Shown here one piece after another: positions 16,619 through 25,517 of a stretch of DNA of 64,000 nt. A program made the position numbers and the translations under genes. Within the stretch, counting starts at the first letter, position 1; the number at the start of each line of letters is the position of its first letter. The notes beneath the pieces are model-generated. The model did no database searches and was not told the DNA's origin. It was given only the letters and a program-made list of their open reading frames with translations. Origin of the DNA: Micromonospora lupini str. Lupac 08 (GTDB taxonomy: Bacteria; Actinomycetota; Actinomycetes; Mycobacteriales; Micromonosporaceae); the NCBI RefSeq assembly GCF_000297395.2, contig NZ_HF570108.1, positions 4,695,680 to 4,759,679 of the forward strand, given 5' to 3'.

Positions 16619-18622
16619 CTACCAGGTCGCCTGGCTGGGCCTGGATTGCTCCGTGTCCGGACGGGTCGATGTGCTGATCCCGTCGGGCCAGTCGACCGCC
16701 ACGTGGAGGCCGCGGGCGTCCTCGTCGATCACGGCCTGGCATGCCTGCCCGACCGTGGCCGTCGGCGCCGTGGACAACTCGATGAGGGTGGCGGCCCATG
16801 CGCCCGGCCGGACGGGGTGATCCAGCCAGGGCACGACCAGCCCGCCGGCCAGAGGGCCGCCGTTCGCAACGGTGGTGGCGTCGGCGGTTCCGCCGCCGTG
16901 CACACTCGCGATCCGACTGGTCAGACCGGCGCAGGTCACGGCCGCCATGTTGCCGCGAAGAGTTACCGTCGCGTCCCCGGCGATGGCCCAGCCCCCGATC
17001 CGTAGTCGCAGCGCGTCCGCCTCGACGCCGTCGGCGAGGCCGTCGACGCGGGTCAGACGCAGCTCCCAGGGGCCGCGGACCAGCGAGTACACGGTGAGGT
17101 GCCCGGCCGGTCGAGACCGACCCAGGCGGCCGCCGCCGTGATCGCGCTGACCCGGATCCGGGTCGACCCAGTGGGCGAGGGCACGTGATCCGGCCACACC
17201 CACACCGTCGGTGTCGACGTGCACGGTCAGCAGGCGCATGCCGGCGCGGTGGGTGACCCGGCCCGCGTCGTCGACGAGGGTGACGGACTGGTCGAGAGGA
17301 CTGAGCCAGCCGCTGTCGTCGAGGACGGGGCTGGTAGCGGTGGAGTAGCCCAGCCGGGCGTAGAGCGGGGAATCTCCGACGGTGGCACCCTCGACCGTGT
17401 GGTCGGTGCCGTGGTTGACGACGCGGACGATCCCGTCGGCGCGGGTGCCGGAGACGAGCCAGCCGGGTGCGTGTATCGCCCGCACCTCGTCGCGCTCCTC
17501 GACCGGCAGCGGCTCCTCGGGTGTCGTCCACACCGGATGGTCGGCGGGCAGCGCGATGCCGAGCAGGCCCTTGCTGGCCCAGTACGGCGAGCCCGGCCCG
17601 GAGTACGACTGCGCCAGTCGCGGCCACGGCCGGTGCCAACCGACGGTGAGCAGGCCGCGTTCGTCCGGGGCGTCGTTGGCGACGAAGTGGCGCACGATGC
17701 GGGTCGCCGCGCCGCGCAACCGACCGAGGCTGACCGAGGGCACGCCGGCGATCGCGCCGACCCAGAAGGGCGCCGCCGCGGCGAAGCGGTAGATCAGGCT
17801 TCGCCCCTGGAGCAGCGGTGATCCGTCGGCTCCGACGAGCGCGACCGCGTCGCTCAGGAAGCGGTCGAGGCCGGCCAGGTCCCGTTCGCGGCGCTGCTCG
17901 GCCAGGTCGGCGGCGCCGGCCATTCGCGCCCACAACGTCGGGTAGAGATGCAGGGCCCAGCCCACGTAGTGGTCGTACGCGCGGTCCGGCCCGTCGGACA
18001 TCCAGCCGTCCCCACGGGCGAAGCCGTCGTGCGTGCGCAGGTCCTCGGCCATCTCGTCGAGCGAGTGCGGCCCATCCACCGACCGCAGGAACGTCTGGAC
18101 GACCAGCCGGAACCAGACCCAGTTGATCCGTGGGTACGTGTCGTCGCCGACCGCGGGGCGCAGGTAGTCGACCACGCGCCCCTGCACCGCGGACGGCAGC
18201 CGGTCCCAGATCCACGGGCGGGTCAGGTCCAGGACCAGCGCGATGGAGGCGGCCTCCACCTTGGCCTGGGGGTGCTCGTCCAGGCGCGCCCAGCGGTCCG
18301 GAGAGCTCGGGTCGGTGCCGGCGGCGATGCCTGCCGCGTACCTGTCCACCAGCTCGTCCACGCCAACACCCTGGGCGCCGGTGATGCGGAAACCGGCCAG
18401 GAGGAAGGTGCGGGCGAAACCCTCCAGGCCGTCGACGGCCCGCCCGTAACCGCCCTCCGGGCCGGGAAGGGTGACGAGGGCGTGGCCGGGCGACGCGAAC
18501 GGTCGGGTGGCGGCGAGCATCCGGTCGGCGAGGACCAGCCAGTCATCCCGGGTCCAGGTCGCGGCGGTGGCGGCATCCACGGCCGGTCCCGGTGTCGACC
18601 GGCCGGTCATCCCGGACGTCAT
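16619..18622 (-). CDS. DUF2264-family protein, probable uronate/glycan-active enzyme
   Basis: A 667-residue protein with the DUF2264 signature at its N-terminus (DDWLVLADRMLAATRPFASPG, then DGLEGFARTFLLAGFRI) and a helical (alpha/alpha) toroid-like body with INWVWFRLVVQTFLR and GWMSDGPDRAYDHYVGWALHLYPTLW. The C-terminal third is beta-rich, resembling the heparinase II/III-like arrangement. I recall that some DUF2264 proteins are now classed as beta-glucuronidases (GH154), which fits an operon for uronate sugars, but this was not tested. The ATG at 18622 has AGGA upstream and is preferred to 18610 or 18700. There is no signal peptide. It is the first gene of the operon. Confidence 0.7.
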   Translation of the reverse strand: MTSGMTGRSTPGPAVDAATAATWTRDDWLVLADRMLAATRPFASPGHALVTLPGPEGGYGRAVDGLEGFARTFLLAGFRITGAQGVGVDELVDRYAAGIAAGTDPSSPDRWARLDEHPQAKVEAASIALVLDLTRPWIWDRLPSAVQGRVVDYLRPAVGDDTYPRINWVWFRLVVQTFLRSVDGPHSLDEMAEDLRTHDGFARGDGWMSDGPDRAYDHYVGWALHLYPTLWARMAGAADLAEQRRERDLAGLDRFLSDAVALVGADGSPLLQGRSLIYRFAAAAPFWVGAIAGVPSVSLGRLRGAATRIVRHFVANDAPDERGLLTVGWHRPWPRLAQSYSGPGSPYWASKGLLGIALPADHPVWTTPEEPLPVEERDEVRAIHAPGWLVSGTRADGIVRVVNHGTDHTVEGATVGDSPLYARLGYSTATSPVLDDSGWLSPLDQSVTLVDDAGRVTHRAGMRLLTVHVDTDGVGVAGSRALAHWVDPDPGQRDHGGGRLGRSRPAGHLTVYSLVRGPWELRLTRVDGLADGVEADALRLRIGGWAIAGDATVTLRGNMAAVTCAGLTSRIASVHGGGTADATTVANGGPLAGGLVVPWLDHPVRPGAWAATLIELSTAPTATVGQACQAVIDEDARGLHVAVDWPDGISTSTRPDTEQSRPSQATW

Positions 18623-18722
18623 CCCAGATCCTGTCGCATCGATCCGTCTCCGTGGAGTGTGGCGAGCGGGGCGTTGCCCACGAATGTGACGGGCCGGCAT
18701 CCGCGAGGTTTCCGAAGTAAAA

Positions 18723-18921
18723 CGCTCACATCAGATCAAGTCAATGCTGATCTCAAACCAGTTCGAGCACATCCGATCAAAAGAACACACGTCGTTACCG
18801 TGACCTGCGCCGACCAGGGCCGCCGATCGGCCAGCCTGCGGCCCCAGCGACCCCCTACCAGGGCCATCGGGCCGGCGGACTCGACGTCCCAACTGATCTG
18901 ATACGATCAGAATCGCTCACA
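18723..18921. promoter_or_regulatory. Operator-like repeats in the divergent promoter region
   Basis: The gap 18623-19035 holds no gene but has ordered repeats: AGATCA-9 nt-TGATCT (18733-18753), CTGATC-6 nt-GATCAG (18893-18910), and a direct repeat CGCTCACA at 18723-18730 and 18914-18921, next to the inverted repeats. These sites sit between the uronate operon and the DeoR-type/LacI-type regulator gene. They are good candidates for binding by that regulator. A-rich stretches near 18718-18790 could be core promoters, but none can be fixed. Confidence 0.5.
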
Positions 18922-19035
18922 GCCGCTCGCCCAGCCCGAGGGGCCATGACTGTCGCGGCCGCCTCGCCGTCCCTCCGGCTGCGGCGGCGGGCAACAGGAC
19001 GGAATTGCTGGAAGCGTTCCTCGGAGGTCTCCCCC

Positions 19036-20175
19036 ATGTCCAAGGACAGTCCCGGCGTCACCACGGCAGAGACTTCCCGCGCGCCGCTTCAGGTCGCCCG
19101 CCGCCAGCAACTGTTGGCCGCCCTGCAACGCGACGGCTCGATGCGCGTCTCCGACCTGTCGCACGCGCTCGGCGCCGCGCCGGTCACCATCCGGCGCGAC
19201 ATCGCGGAGCTCGCCGCCGAAGGGTTGGTTCGCCGGGTCCACGGTGGGGTCGCCCTGCTCCTGCCGGACGACGTCCCTTCAGCCGAGGAGCTGCCCGCCG
19301 CAGGCCGCAACCCGCTGGGCGGGCGCGCCCTCGGCATGCTCGTGCCCTCACTGGACTACTACTGGCCGGACGTGGCGCGCGGCGTCGAAAGCGCCGCCCG
19401 CGAGCTGGACATGCGCGTGGTTCTGCGCGGCTCCTCCTACGACACCGAGGACGACCAACCGCAACTGGCCCGCATGGTGGGGCGGATGGGCGTCGACGCG
19501 CTGATCATCGCGCCGAGCATGGCCGCACCGACCGCCGAGCGCACCATCGAGTGGCTCGACCAGGTCGGCGTCCCGGTCGTCCTGCTGGAACGCACCGCCA
19601 CGGCCGGCAGTCACCACGCTGTCCTGGAGTCGGTGGTCACCGACCACGCGCTCGGTGCGGCCATGGCGGTGCGCCACCTCACCTCGCTCGGACACCGCAA
19701 GGTCGGCCTGGTGCTCGACGCCAACAGCCCCACCAGCCAGCACGTGCGGCGCGGCTGGCTCGACGCCACCACCGAGTGCGGCCTCGACTCCGACGCGACA
19801 GTGGTGGCCGTGGCACCCGACACGCGCTCACCGGAGCGGGACACCGTGCTCGACGGCGTCCTCGACAGGTGCCAGGCGACCGGGACGACGGCGCTGCTGG
19901 TGCACGCCGACGCCGAGGCGATCGCGCTCGTGCAGCGCTGCGAGGAGCGGCACCTCTCCGTCCCCGGCGACCTCTCCATCGTGGCGTACGACGACGAGGT
20001 CGCCGGGCTCTTCAGCCCGCCGCTGACCGCGGTCCGACCGCCGCGACGCTCGATCGGACGGGCCGCCGTGCGTCTCGTCGCCGACCGACTCGCCGACCCC
20101 GACCGCCCCACCCACCGGGTCGTCATCAGCCCATCGCTGCGGGTGCGGGGGTCGACCGCGCCGCCGCCCGCGTAG
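19036..20175 (+). CDS. Hybrid regulator: DeoR-type HTH plus LacI-type sugar-binding domain
   Basis: A 379-residue transcription factor. Residues about 18-68 are a DeoR-type winged helix (RQQLLAALQRDGSMRVSDLSHAL, then VTIRRDIAELAAEGLVRRVHGG). Residues about 95-375 are a periplasmic-binding-protein-like effector domain of the LacI/GalR kind (LGMLVPSLDYYWPDVARGVESAA through VRLVADRLADP and LRVRGST). It probably represses the divergent uronate operon until a sugar ligand binds. The ATG at 19036 has GGAGG 7-12 bases upstream. The longer frame back to 18946 lacks one. Confidence 0.85.
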   Translation: MSKDSPGVTTAETSRAPLQVARRQQLLAALQRDGSMRVSDLSHALGAAPVTIRRDIAELAAEGLVRRVHGGVALLLPDDVPSAEELPAAGRNPLGGRALGMLVPSLDYYWPDVARGVESAARELDMRVVLRGSSYDTEDDQPQLARMVGRMGVDALIIAPSMAAPTAERTIEWLDQVGVPVVLLERTATAGSHHAVLESVVTDHALGAAMAVRHLTSLGHRKVGLVLDANSPTSQHVRRGWLDATTECGLDSDATVVAVAPDTRSPERDTVLDGVLDRCQATGTTALLVHADAEAIALVQRCEERHLSVPGDLSIVAYDDEVAGLFSPPLTAVRPPRRSIGRAAVRLVADRLADPDRPTHRVVISPSLRVRGSTAPPPA

Positions 20176-20269
20176 GCGGTCTTCCAGTCCTCGGCCCCCG
20201 GCGGCGGACATGGCACGATGGCCGTGTCCTGCGCCGCCGGTGGCCGGGCACGACGCTGATGGAGTCGGA

Positions 20270-21571
20270 ATGTCAGAACTGGCCGGCACGCCGGTGCCAG
20301 GGTTGGCGAAACTGTGGACGCACGATCCGGTCACCGCCGGCCCGTACCGGCTGGTCGGTCGGCTGGGCGCGGGTGGGCAGGGGGTCGTCTACCTCGGTGA
20401 GGACGACGCCGGTGACCGGGTCGCGGTCAAGATGGTAAACGTCGATCTCAGTGATCCTCGGGCGCGGTCGCAGTTCGTGAAGGAGATCGCCGCCGCACGA
20501 CGGGTCGCTCCGTTCTGCACCGCGCAGGTGCTCTTCGCCGAGGTGGACGGCGAACGGCCCTATGTGGTCAGTGAGTTCATCGAGGGCCTGACCCTGCACC
20601 GGCACGTCCGCGAGCGCGGCCCGGTGACCGGAAACGCCCTGCACCGGCTCGCGGTCGGCACGGTCACGGCGCTCGCCGCGATCCACAGCGCCGGGGTGGT
20701 GCACTGCGACCTGAAGCCGGACAACGTGGTGCTGGGCGAGGACGGTCCCCGGGTGATCGACTTCGGCATCGCCCGCGCGTTGGGTGTCACCGAGACCGCG
20801 TCCAGCCGGGTCATGGGGACCACCGCGTACATGGCGCCGGAGCGCTTCCGCAACGACGCGATCGGTCCCCCCTGCGACGTCTTCGCCTGGGCGGCCACGA
20901 TCGCCTTCGCCGCCGGTGGTCGGCCGCCGTTCGGCAATGACTCGCTCTTCGCCGTGATGCACCGGGTGCTGCACGATCCGCCCGAGCTACCGGCGTTGCC
21001 TCCCGTCCTGGACGAGCTGATCCGGGAGTGCCTGGCCAAGGACCCGGCCGACCGGCCGGCCGCCGAGCGCGTGCTGGTGCGGCTGCTCCGGCAGGACGGC
21101 ACGGTCAGCGAGCCGCTACGTCGGGAGAACCTGCTGGAGGTCGGCAACGAGACCGCTGGCGCACCGACGCCGAACGACCCGCTGCCGCAGGTCACACCGA
21201 CGGCGTCGCAGCCACGTCCGACCCAGCCGCAGGCGCCGGCACCGCCACGGACGCCGACGCGGCCGACGGTGCCGACCCAGGCCCGGCCGACCCAACCGGT
21301 GACGACGCAGCCTGCACACCAGCCGGTGACGGTGCCCGGCGTCGGTGCCGGAGGTGGCGGCGGGGCATGGCGGCGCCTGCGTGGTGAGGCCCTCGACGCC
21401 TGGGGCATCTCGACCGCGCTCTTCCTCGGTTCGGCCGGCTCCGCCGCCGGCTACGTCGCGTCGAGCGCGGTCGGCCCCGCCGCCGCGGCCGGGGCGGTCA
21501 CCTTCGTCGTGGTCTACCTGGTTCGGCTGCTGGTCGCGACGGCGGTCGGGGGGCGACCCGACCACGGGTGA
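20270..21571 (+). CDS. Ser/Thr protein kinase with C-terminal membrane segment, HCD catalytic loop
   Basis: A 433-residue PknB-type kinase. Catalytic elements: glycine loop LGAGGQGVVY (32-41), Lys54 in VAVK, catalytic Asp147 in HCDLKPDN, DFG at 164-166, and MAPE in the activation segment. The Arg normally before the catalytic Asp is Cys (HCD instead of HRD), making it a non-RD kinase. A Pro/Thr/Gln-rich linker (about 305-375) leads to a hydrophobic segment near 390-425. There are no PASTA repeats. ATG at 20270. The SBP-VWA gene starts 84 bases downstream on the same strand and is a plausible partner or substrate. Confidence 0.88.
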   Translation: MSELAGTPVPGLAKLWTHDPVTAGPYRLVGRLGAGGQGVVYLGEDDAGDRVAVKMVNVDLSDPRARSQFVKEIAAARRVAPFCTAQVLFAEVDGERPYVVSEFIEGLTLHRHVRERGPVTGNALHRLAVGTVTALAAIHSAGVVHCDLKPDNVVLGEDGPRVIDFGIARALGVTETASSRVMGTTAYMAPERFRNDAIGPPCDVFAWAATIAFAAGGRPPFGNDSLFAVMHRVLHDPPELPALPPVLDELIRECLAKDPADRPAAERVLVRLLRQDGTVSEPLRRENLLEVGNETAGAPTPNDPLPQVTPTASQPRPTQPQAPAPPRTPTRPTVPTQARPTQPVTTQPAHQPVTVPGVGAGGGGGAWRRLRGEALDAWGISTALFLGSAGSAAGYVASSAVGPAAAAGAVTFVVVYLVRLLVATAVGGRPDHG

Positions 21572-21655
21572 CCGGCGCGCCGGGGTCAGGGTCGCCGGCT
21601 GGCACCGGATCGATAGGTTGACTGCCACCAGCCGCCCGCCGAGGAGGACATCCCG

Positions 21656-23431
21656 ATGGCCCCATCCGCTACGCGCACGCGGCAGTGGTTGCCGTACACC
21701 GCTGCCGTCACCGCCGGGCTGGTGGTCATCGCCGGGGCGTTCGTGTTCGTCCGGCAGCGCGAAGCGGGCAACAACTGCGCCACCGTCCTCCAGGTGAACT
21801 CCTCCACGGAGAAGGCGGCTCTGCTTGTCGACCTGGCCGAGCGGTACAACCGCAGCGACCGGTCGATCGACGGCGGCGGCTGCGCCCAGGTGCACGTGAG
21901 CGCGCTGAACTCGGGCAAGGCCACCGAGGCGCTGGCCACCGGCTGGACCCACACCGGTCTGCCGCAACCACAGGTCTGGCTGCCGACGTCGAGCCTGTGG
22001 ACCGGCCAGCTCCGGCTGCTCGACGAGGCCGCCGGACGGAAGCTGCAGACTCCGGACCACTACCCGTCGATCGCCAACAGCCCGTTGGTGATCGCCATGC
22101 CGCAGCCGAAGGCCGAGCTGCTCCGCAAGCGCGGGCCGCTGGGCTGGGGGGAGATCCTGGGCCTCTCCGGGCGGGACGGGTGGGCGGGCTTCGGCAAGCC
22201 GGAGTGGGGGCGCTTCACCTTCGGCAAGGACAACCCGAACCTGTCCACCTCCGGGCTGGCGGCGACAATCGCCACCTACTACGCGGCGGTGCAACGGTCG
22301 AGCGACCTGACCCGGGACGACCTGGCCGACCCCGCGGTCACCCAGTTCGTCCGCCGGATCGAGGCCAACGTGTCGCACTACAGTGACGACTCGGTGGACC
22401 TGCTGCGCAGCCTCGCCGAGGCGGACCTGGCCGGCGGGGCGGGCAGCACCGACGACATGAGCGCCATCGTCCTCCAGGAGGAGCTGGTGGACCTCTACAA
22501 CACGGGCGCGCTGAGTCCTCGGCAGGACGGGCAGGAGCGGGGTCGCCGGCCGAATGTGCCGTTGGTCGCCGTCCACCCGAAGGAGGGCACGTTCAACCTG
22601 GACCACCCGTTCGTGGTGCTGCCCTCCGCCGATGATCGGCAGCGCGCGGCAGCGGCCGACTTCCAGAAATTCCTGACCGAGGGTGACCAGCAGGAGAGCT
22701 TCGCCCGTCTCGGCTTCCGGGACCACGAGGGTCGCGCCTCGGCGGAGCTGCTCGCCAGCGTCGGCGCCGAGCCGACCGGCGGGCTGAACTACTTCACGCC
22801 GCCGGACCCGGAGGTGGTGAGCGCGATGCTTGACGGCTGGCGGACGCTCCGCAAGAAGGCAAACATCCTGATCGCCCTGGACACCTCGGGGTCCATGCTG
22901 GCGAAGGTCGGCACCCGTACCCGTTTCCAGGTCGCCTCGGCGGCGGCGGGCAAGGGCCTCGCGCTGCTGAACACCGAGGACCGGGTCGGGCTCTGGTCGT
23001 TCTCCTCGGAGACCAAGCAGCGGCCGAACAGCCCCTACCGGGAAGAGGTGCCGCTCGGCGAGTTCGACGAGAAGAGGGTCAACAGCAAGATCGCCGGCAT
23101 GGCCGTCAACGGTGGCACCGCGCTCTACGCCACGGTCCGGGCCGCGCACCGCGAGCTTGTCGACAGGTACGACCCGCAGCGGATCAACGCGATTGTCGTG
23201 CTCACCGACGGCAAGAACGAGTACAGCAAGGACAACGACCTGGCCCGGTTGCTCGCCGAGGTCGCCCTGGACCCGCAGCATCCGGTGAAGGTGTTCTGCA
23301 TCGCCTTCGACCGGGAGTCGGACTTCGCCACCCTGGACCAGATCGCGAAGGCATCGTCGGGCAAGGCCTACGACGCCACCGATCCGGCCAAGATCGATGA
23401 GGCATTCGTGAAGCTGGTCAGCAGCTTCTGA
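21656..23431 (+). CDS. Membrane-anchored solute-binding plus von Willebrand factor A protein
   Basis: A 591-residue protein. A membrane anchor (about residues 11-29) is followed by a type-1/2 extracellular solute-binding fold (about 40-385: VLQVNSSTEKAALLVDLAERYN, PQVWLPTSSLW, NSPLVIAMPQ). A VWA domain follows (about 400-590) with an intact MIDAS motif DTSGSM, a T in GGTALY and D in VLTDGKN. The two domains should be outside the cell. The start has GAGGAGG 8 bases upstream. It probably forms a sensing or adhesion module with the kinase encoded just upstream. The ligand is unknown. Confidence 0.85.
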   Translation: MAPSATRTRQWLPYTAAVTAGLVVIAGAFVFVRQREAGNNCATVLQVNSSTEKAALLVDLAERYNRSDRSIDGGGCAQVHVSALNSGKATEALATGWTHTGLPQPQVWLPTSSLWTGQLRLLDEAAGRKLQTPDHYPSIANSPLVIAMPQPKAELLRKRGPLGWGEILGLSGRDGWAGFGKPEWGRFTFGKDNPNLSTSGLAATIATYYAAVQRSSDLTRDDLADPAVTQFVRRIEANVSHYSDDSVDLLRSLAEADLAGGAGSTDDMSAIVLQEELVDLYNTGALSPRQDGQERGRRPNVPLVAVHPKEGTFNLDHPFVVLPSADDRQRAAAADFQKFLTEGDQQESFARLGFRDHEGRASAELLASVGAEPTGGLNYFTPPDPEVVSAMLDGWRTLRKKANILIALDTSGSMLAKVGTRTRFQVASAAAGKGLALLNTEDRVGLWSFSSETKQRPNSPYREEVPLGEFDEKRVNSKIAGMAVNGGTALYATVRAAHRELVDRYDPQRINAIVVLTDGKNEYSKDNDLARLLAEVALDPQHPVKVFCIAFDRESDFATLDQIAKASSGKAYDATDPAKIDEAFVKLVSSF

Positions 23432-23673
23432 CGCTCCCCCTGGCCCGCACCGGGCAGCTTGCGCCGGCTCAGCGGAGCGCCTGACGTCCTGCGCCGTCGA
23501 CGTGGCGGCCAGGCTGGGACCGACTGGCCGCCGCCGGAACGTCGCCGTCGGCGCCGGCGCCAGAAATTCGTCGTCCCCGCCGCGCTCGCGGGACGGCAAT
23601 GCCCGCCGGCCCGGAACTTTCGCGCTACGGCGTTCGACAAACGATGCAGCAGCAACCATCGGAGGAAGAACCC

Positions 23674-24279
23674 ATGCGCACCGCCACCAGCCCGTTCGGA
23701 TCGCGCCGACGCTCGGCCGTTGCCCTCGCCACCGCCGCCGCGCTCGTGGCGGTCGGTGCCGCCGGCTGCAGCTCGTCCGACTCGCCGTCTTCCGCCCAGT
23801 CAGGCCCATCGGCGTCGGCGAGCGCCGTCGCCGGCGTGGTCACCATTCGCGACCCGTGGGTGAAGGCTGCCGACGAGGGGATGACGGCGGCCTTCGGGAC
23901 CCTCGTCAACGACGGCGACACCGATGTCACGGTGACCGGTGCCACGACCGACGTGTCGTCGATGGAGCTGCACGAGATGGCCATGAAGGACGGCACGATG
24001 GTCATGCGGCAGAAGCAGGGCGGCATCGTGATCAAGGCCAGGAGCACCCACGCGTTGGAGCCGGGCGGTGACCACCTCATGCTGATGAGCCTCACCAGGC
24101 CCGTCCAGGCGGGCGACGAGTTGACGTTCACGCTCACCTTCGCCGACGGCAGGACCCAGCAGTTCAGCGCGGTGGCCAAGCCGTTCACCGGCGCACAGGA
24201 GAGCTACGCTCCCGGCCACGGCGAGCCGATGACCGGCATGAGCGCCACGCCGGAGATGAGCACGAGCCCGGCATCGTGA
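23674..24279 (+). CDS. PCu(A)C copper chaperone lipoprotein
   Basis: A 201-residue lipoprotein with lipobox VGAAGCSSS (Cys32). The PCu(A)C domain (about 55-175) has the Met/His copper site: MELHEMAMKDGTMVMRQ followed by GGDHLMLMSL, matching the H-M-x10-M-x21-H-x-M pattern. A His/Met-rich tail (YAPGHGEPMTGM) may also bind copper. It delivers Cu(I) to extracytoplasmic cuproenzymes. ATG at 23674 has GGAGGAAG upstream. It is the first gene of a tightly coupled copper operon; its stop overlaps the next start (GTGA). Confidence 0.9.
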   Translation: MRTATSPFGSRRRSAVALATAAALVAVGAAGCSSSDSPSSAQSGPSASASAVAGVVTIRDPWVKAADEGMTAAFGTLVNDGDTDVTVTGATTDVSSMELHEMAMKDGTMVMRQKQGGIVIKARSTHALEPGGDHLMLMSLTRPVQAGDELTFTLTFADGRTQQFSAVAKPFTGAQESYAPGHGEPMTGMSATPEMSTSPAS

Positions 24280-25517
24280 CCGACACGCCGACTGCCCGGC
24301 CCGTGAGCAGGCGTGGCCTGCTCACCGGCGGGGCGCTTGCTGCGGGAGGAGCCCTGGCCGGCGGTGCCGCGATCGCCACGACACGTACCGACGGGGCCGA
24401 GCGACCGGACACGGTCGGCGCCGACGCGACGCCGGTGGCGAACGTCGGCGGTTTGGTCGAGCCCTTCCACGGCGCGCGACAGGCCGGAGTGGCCACCGAA
24501 CCGCAGGCGCACGCGTCGTTCGTGGCGCTCACCCTGCGGGCCGGCGTCGACCGGACCGCGCTGGCCCGGATGCTGCGACTGCTCACCGACGACGCGGTCC
24601 GTCTCACCCAGGGCAAACCCGCGCTGGCCGACACCGAGGCCGAACTCGGGCTGCTGCCGGCACGGCTGACCGTGACCTTCGGCTTCGGGCCCGGCCTGTA
24701 CCGGGCCGCCGGGGTCGACGATCGACGACCGGCATCGGTCGCCGACCTGCCGTCGTTCCGCGTCGACCGCCTCCAGCCGGCCTGGTCCGGCGGTGACCTG
24801 CTGGTGCAGATCTGCGCGGACGACGCGATCACCGTCGCCCACGCCCAACGAGTCCTGATCAAGGACAGTCGACCCTTCGCCACCGTCCGGTGGGTCCAGC
24901 AGGGCTTCCGGCGCGGCCCCGGCGTCGAGCCGGGCGGCCACACCCAACGCAACCTGTTCGGGCAGCTCGACGGCACCGCCAACCCGCGGCCCGGCATCGG
25001 TCTGGACACTGCCCTCTGGGTGCCGGACGGCCCGCCGTGGCTTCGCGACAGCACCACAGTCGTGATTCGGCGGATCAGCATGAACATGGAGACCTGGGAC
25101 CTGCTCGGCCGGACCGATCGTGAACTCGCCATCGGCCGGCGCCTCGACAGCGGCGCCCCGCTCACCGGCACCGCCGAGCACGACGAACCCGACTTCGCCG
25201 CCACCGGCCCGGACGGCCTCACCGTCATCCCCGACTTCTCGCATCTGACCCGCGCCCACGTCACCGACGACCGGTTGAAGATCCTGCGGCGGCCGTACAA
25301 CTACGACGGGGCGCCGACGGCGCAGGGTCACGCGGACAGCGGCCTCATCTTCACGTCCTACCAGGCCGACATCGCCCGGCAGTACCTGCCCATCCAACGC
25401 CGGCTGGCCGACCGGGACCTGCTCAACGAGTGGACCACGCCGATCGGGTCCGCCGTCTTCGCCATCCCTCCCGGCTGCCGGCCGGGAGGATGGGTGGGCG
25501 AGCAGGTGCTCGCATGA
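24276..25517 (+). CDS. Tat-exported DyP-type heme peroxidase
   Basis: A 413-residue dye-decolorising peroxidase. The twin-arginine signal is SRRGLLTGGALAAGG (about residues 11-30). The catalytic GxxDG motif appears as GQLDGTANPRPG near residue 228, and the probable proximal heme His is in LTRAHV near residue 328, followed by ILRRPYNYDG with the expected arginines. In Streptomyces lividans a Tat-exported DyP (DtpA) works with copper chaperones in maturation of the copper oxidase GlxA, which fits the copper context here. GTG start in a 4-base overlap with the PCuAC gene; stop overlaps copC. Confidence 0.9.
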   Translation: MTDTPTARPVSRRGLLTGGALAAGGALAGGAAIATTRTDGAERPDTVGADATPVANVGGLVEPFHGARQAGVATEPQAHASFVALTLRAGVDRTALARMLRLLTDDAVRLTQGKPALADTEAELGLLPARLTVTFGFGPGLYRAAGVDDRRPASVADLPSFRVDRLQPAWSGGDLLVQICADDAITVAHAQRVLIKDSRPFATVRWVQQGFRRGPGVEPGGHTQRNLFGQLDGTANPRPGIGLDTALWVPDGPPWLRDSTTVVIRRISMNMETWDLLGRTDRELAIGRRLDSGAPLTGTAEHDEPDFAATGPDGLTVIPDFSHLTRAHVTDDRLKILRRPYNYDGAPTAQGHADSGLIFTSYQADIARQYLPIQRRLADRDLLNEWTTPIGSAVFAIPPGCRPGGWVGEQVLA

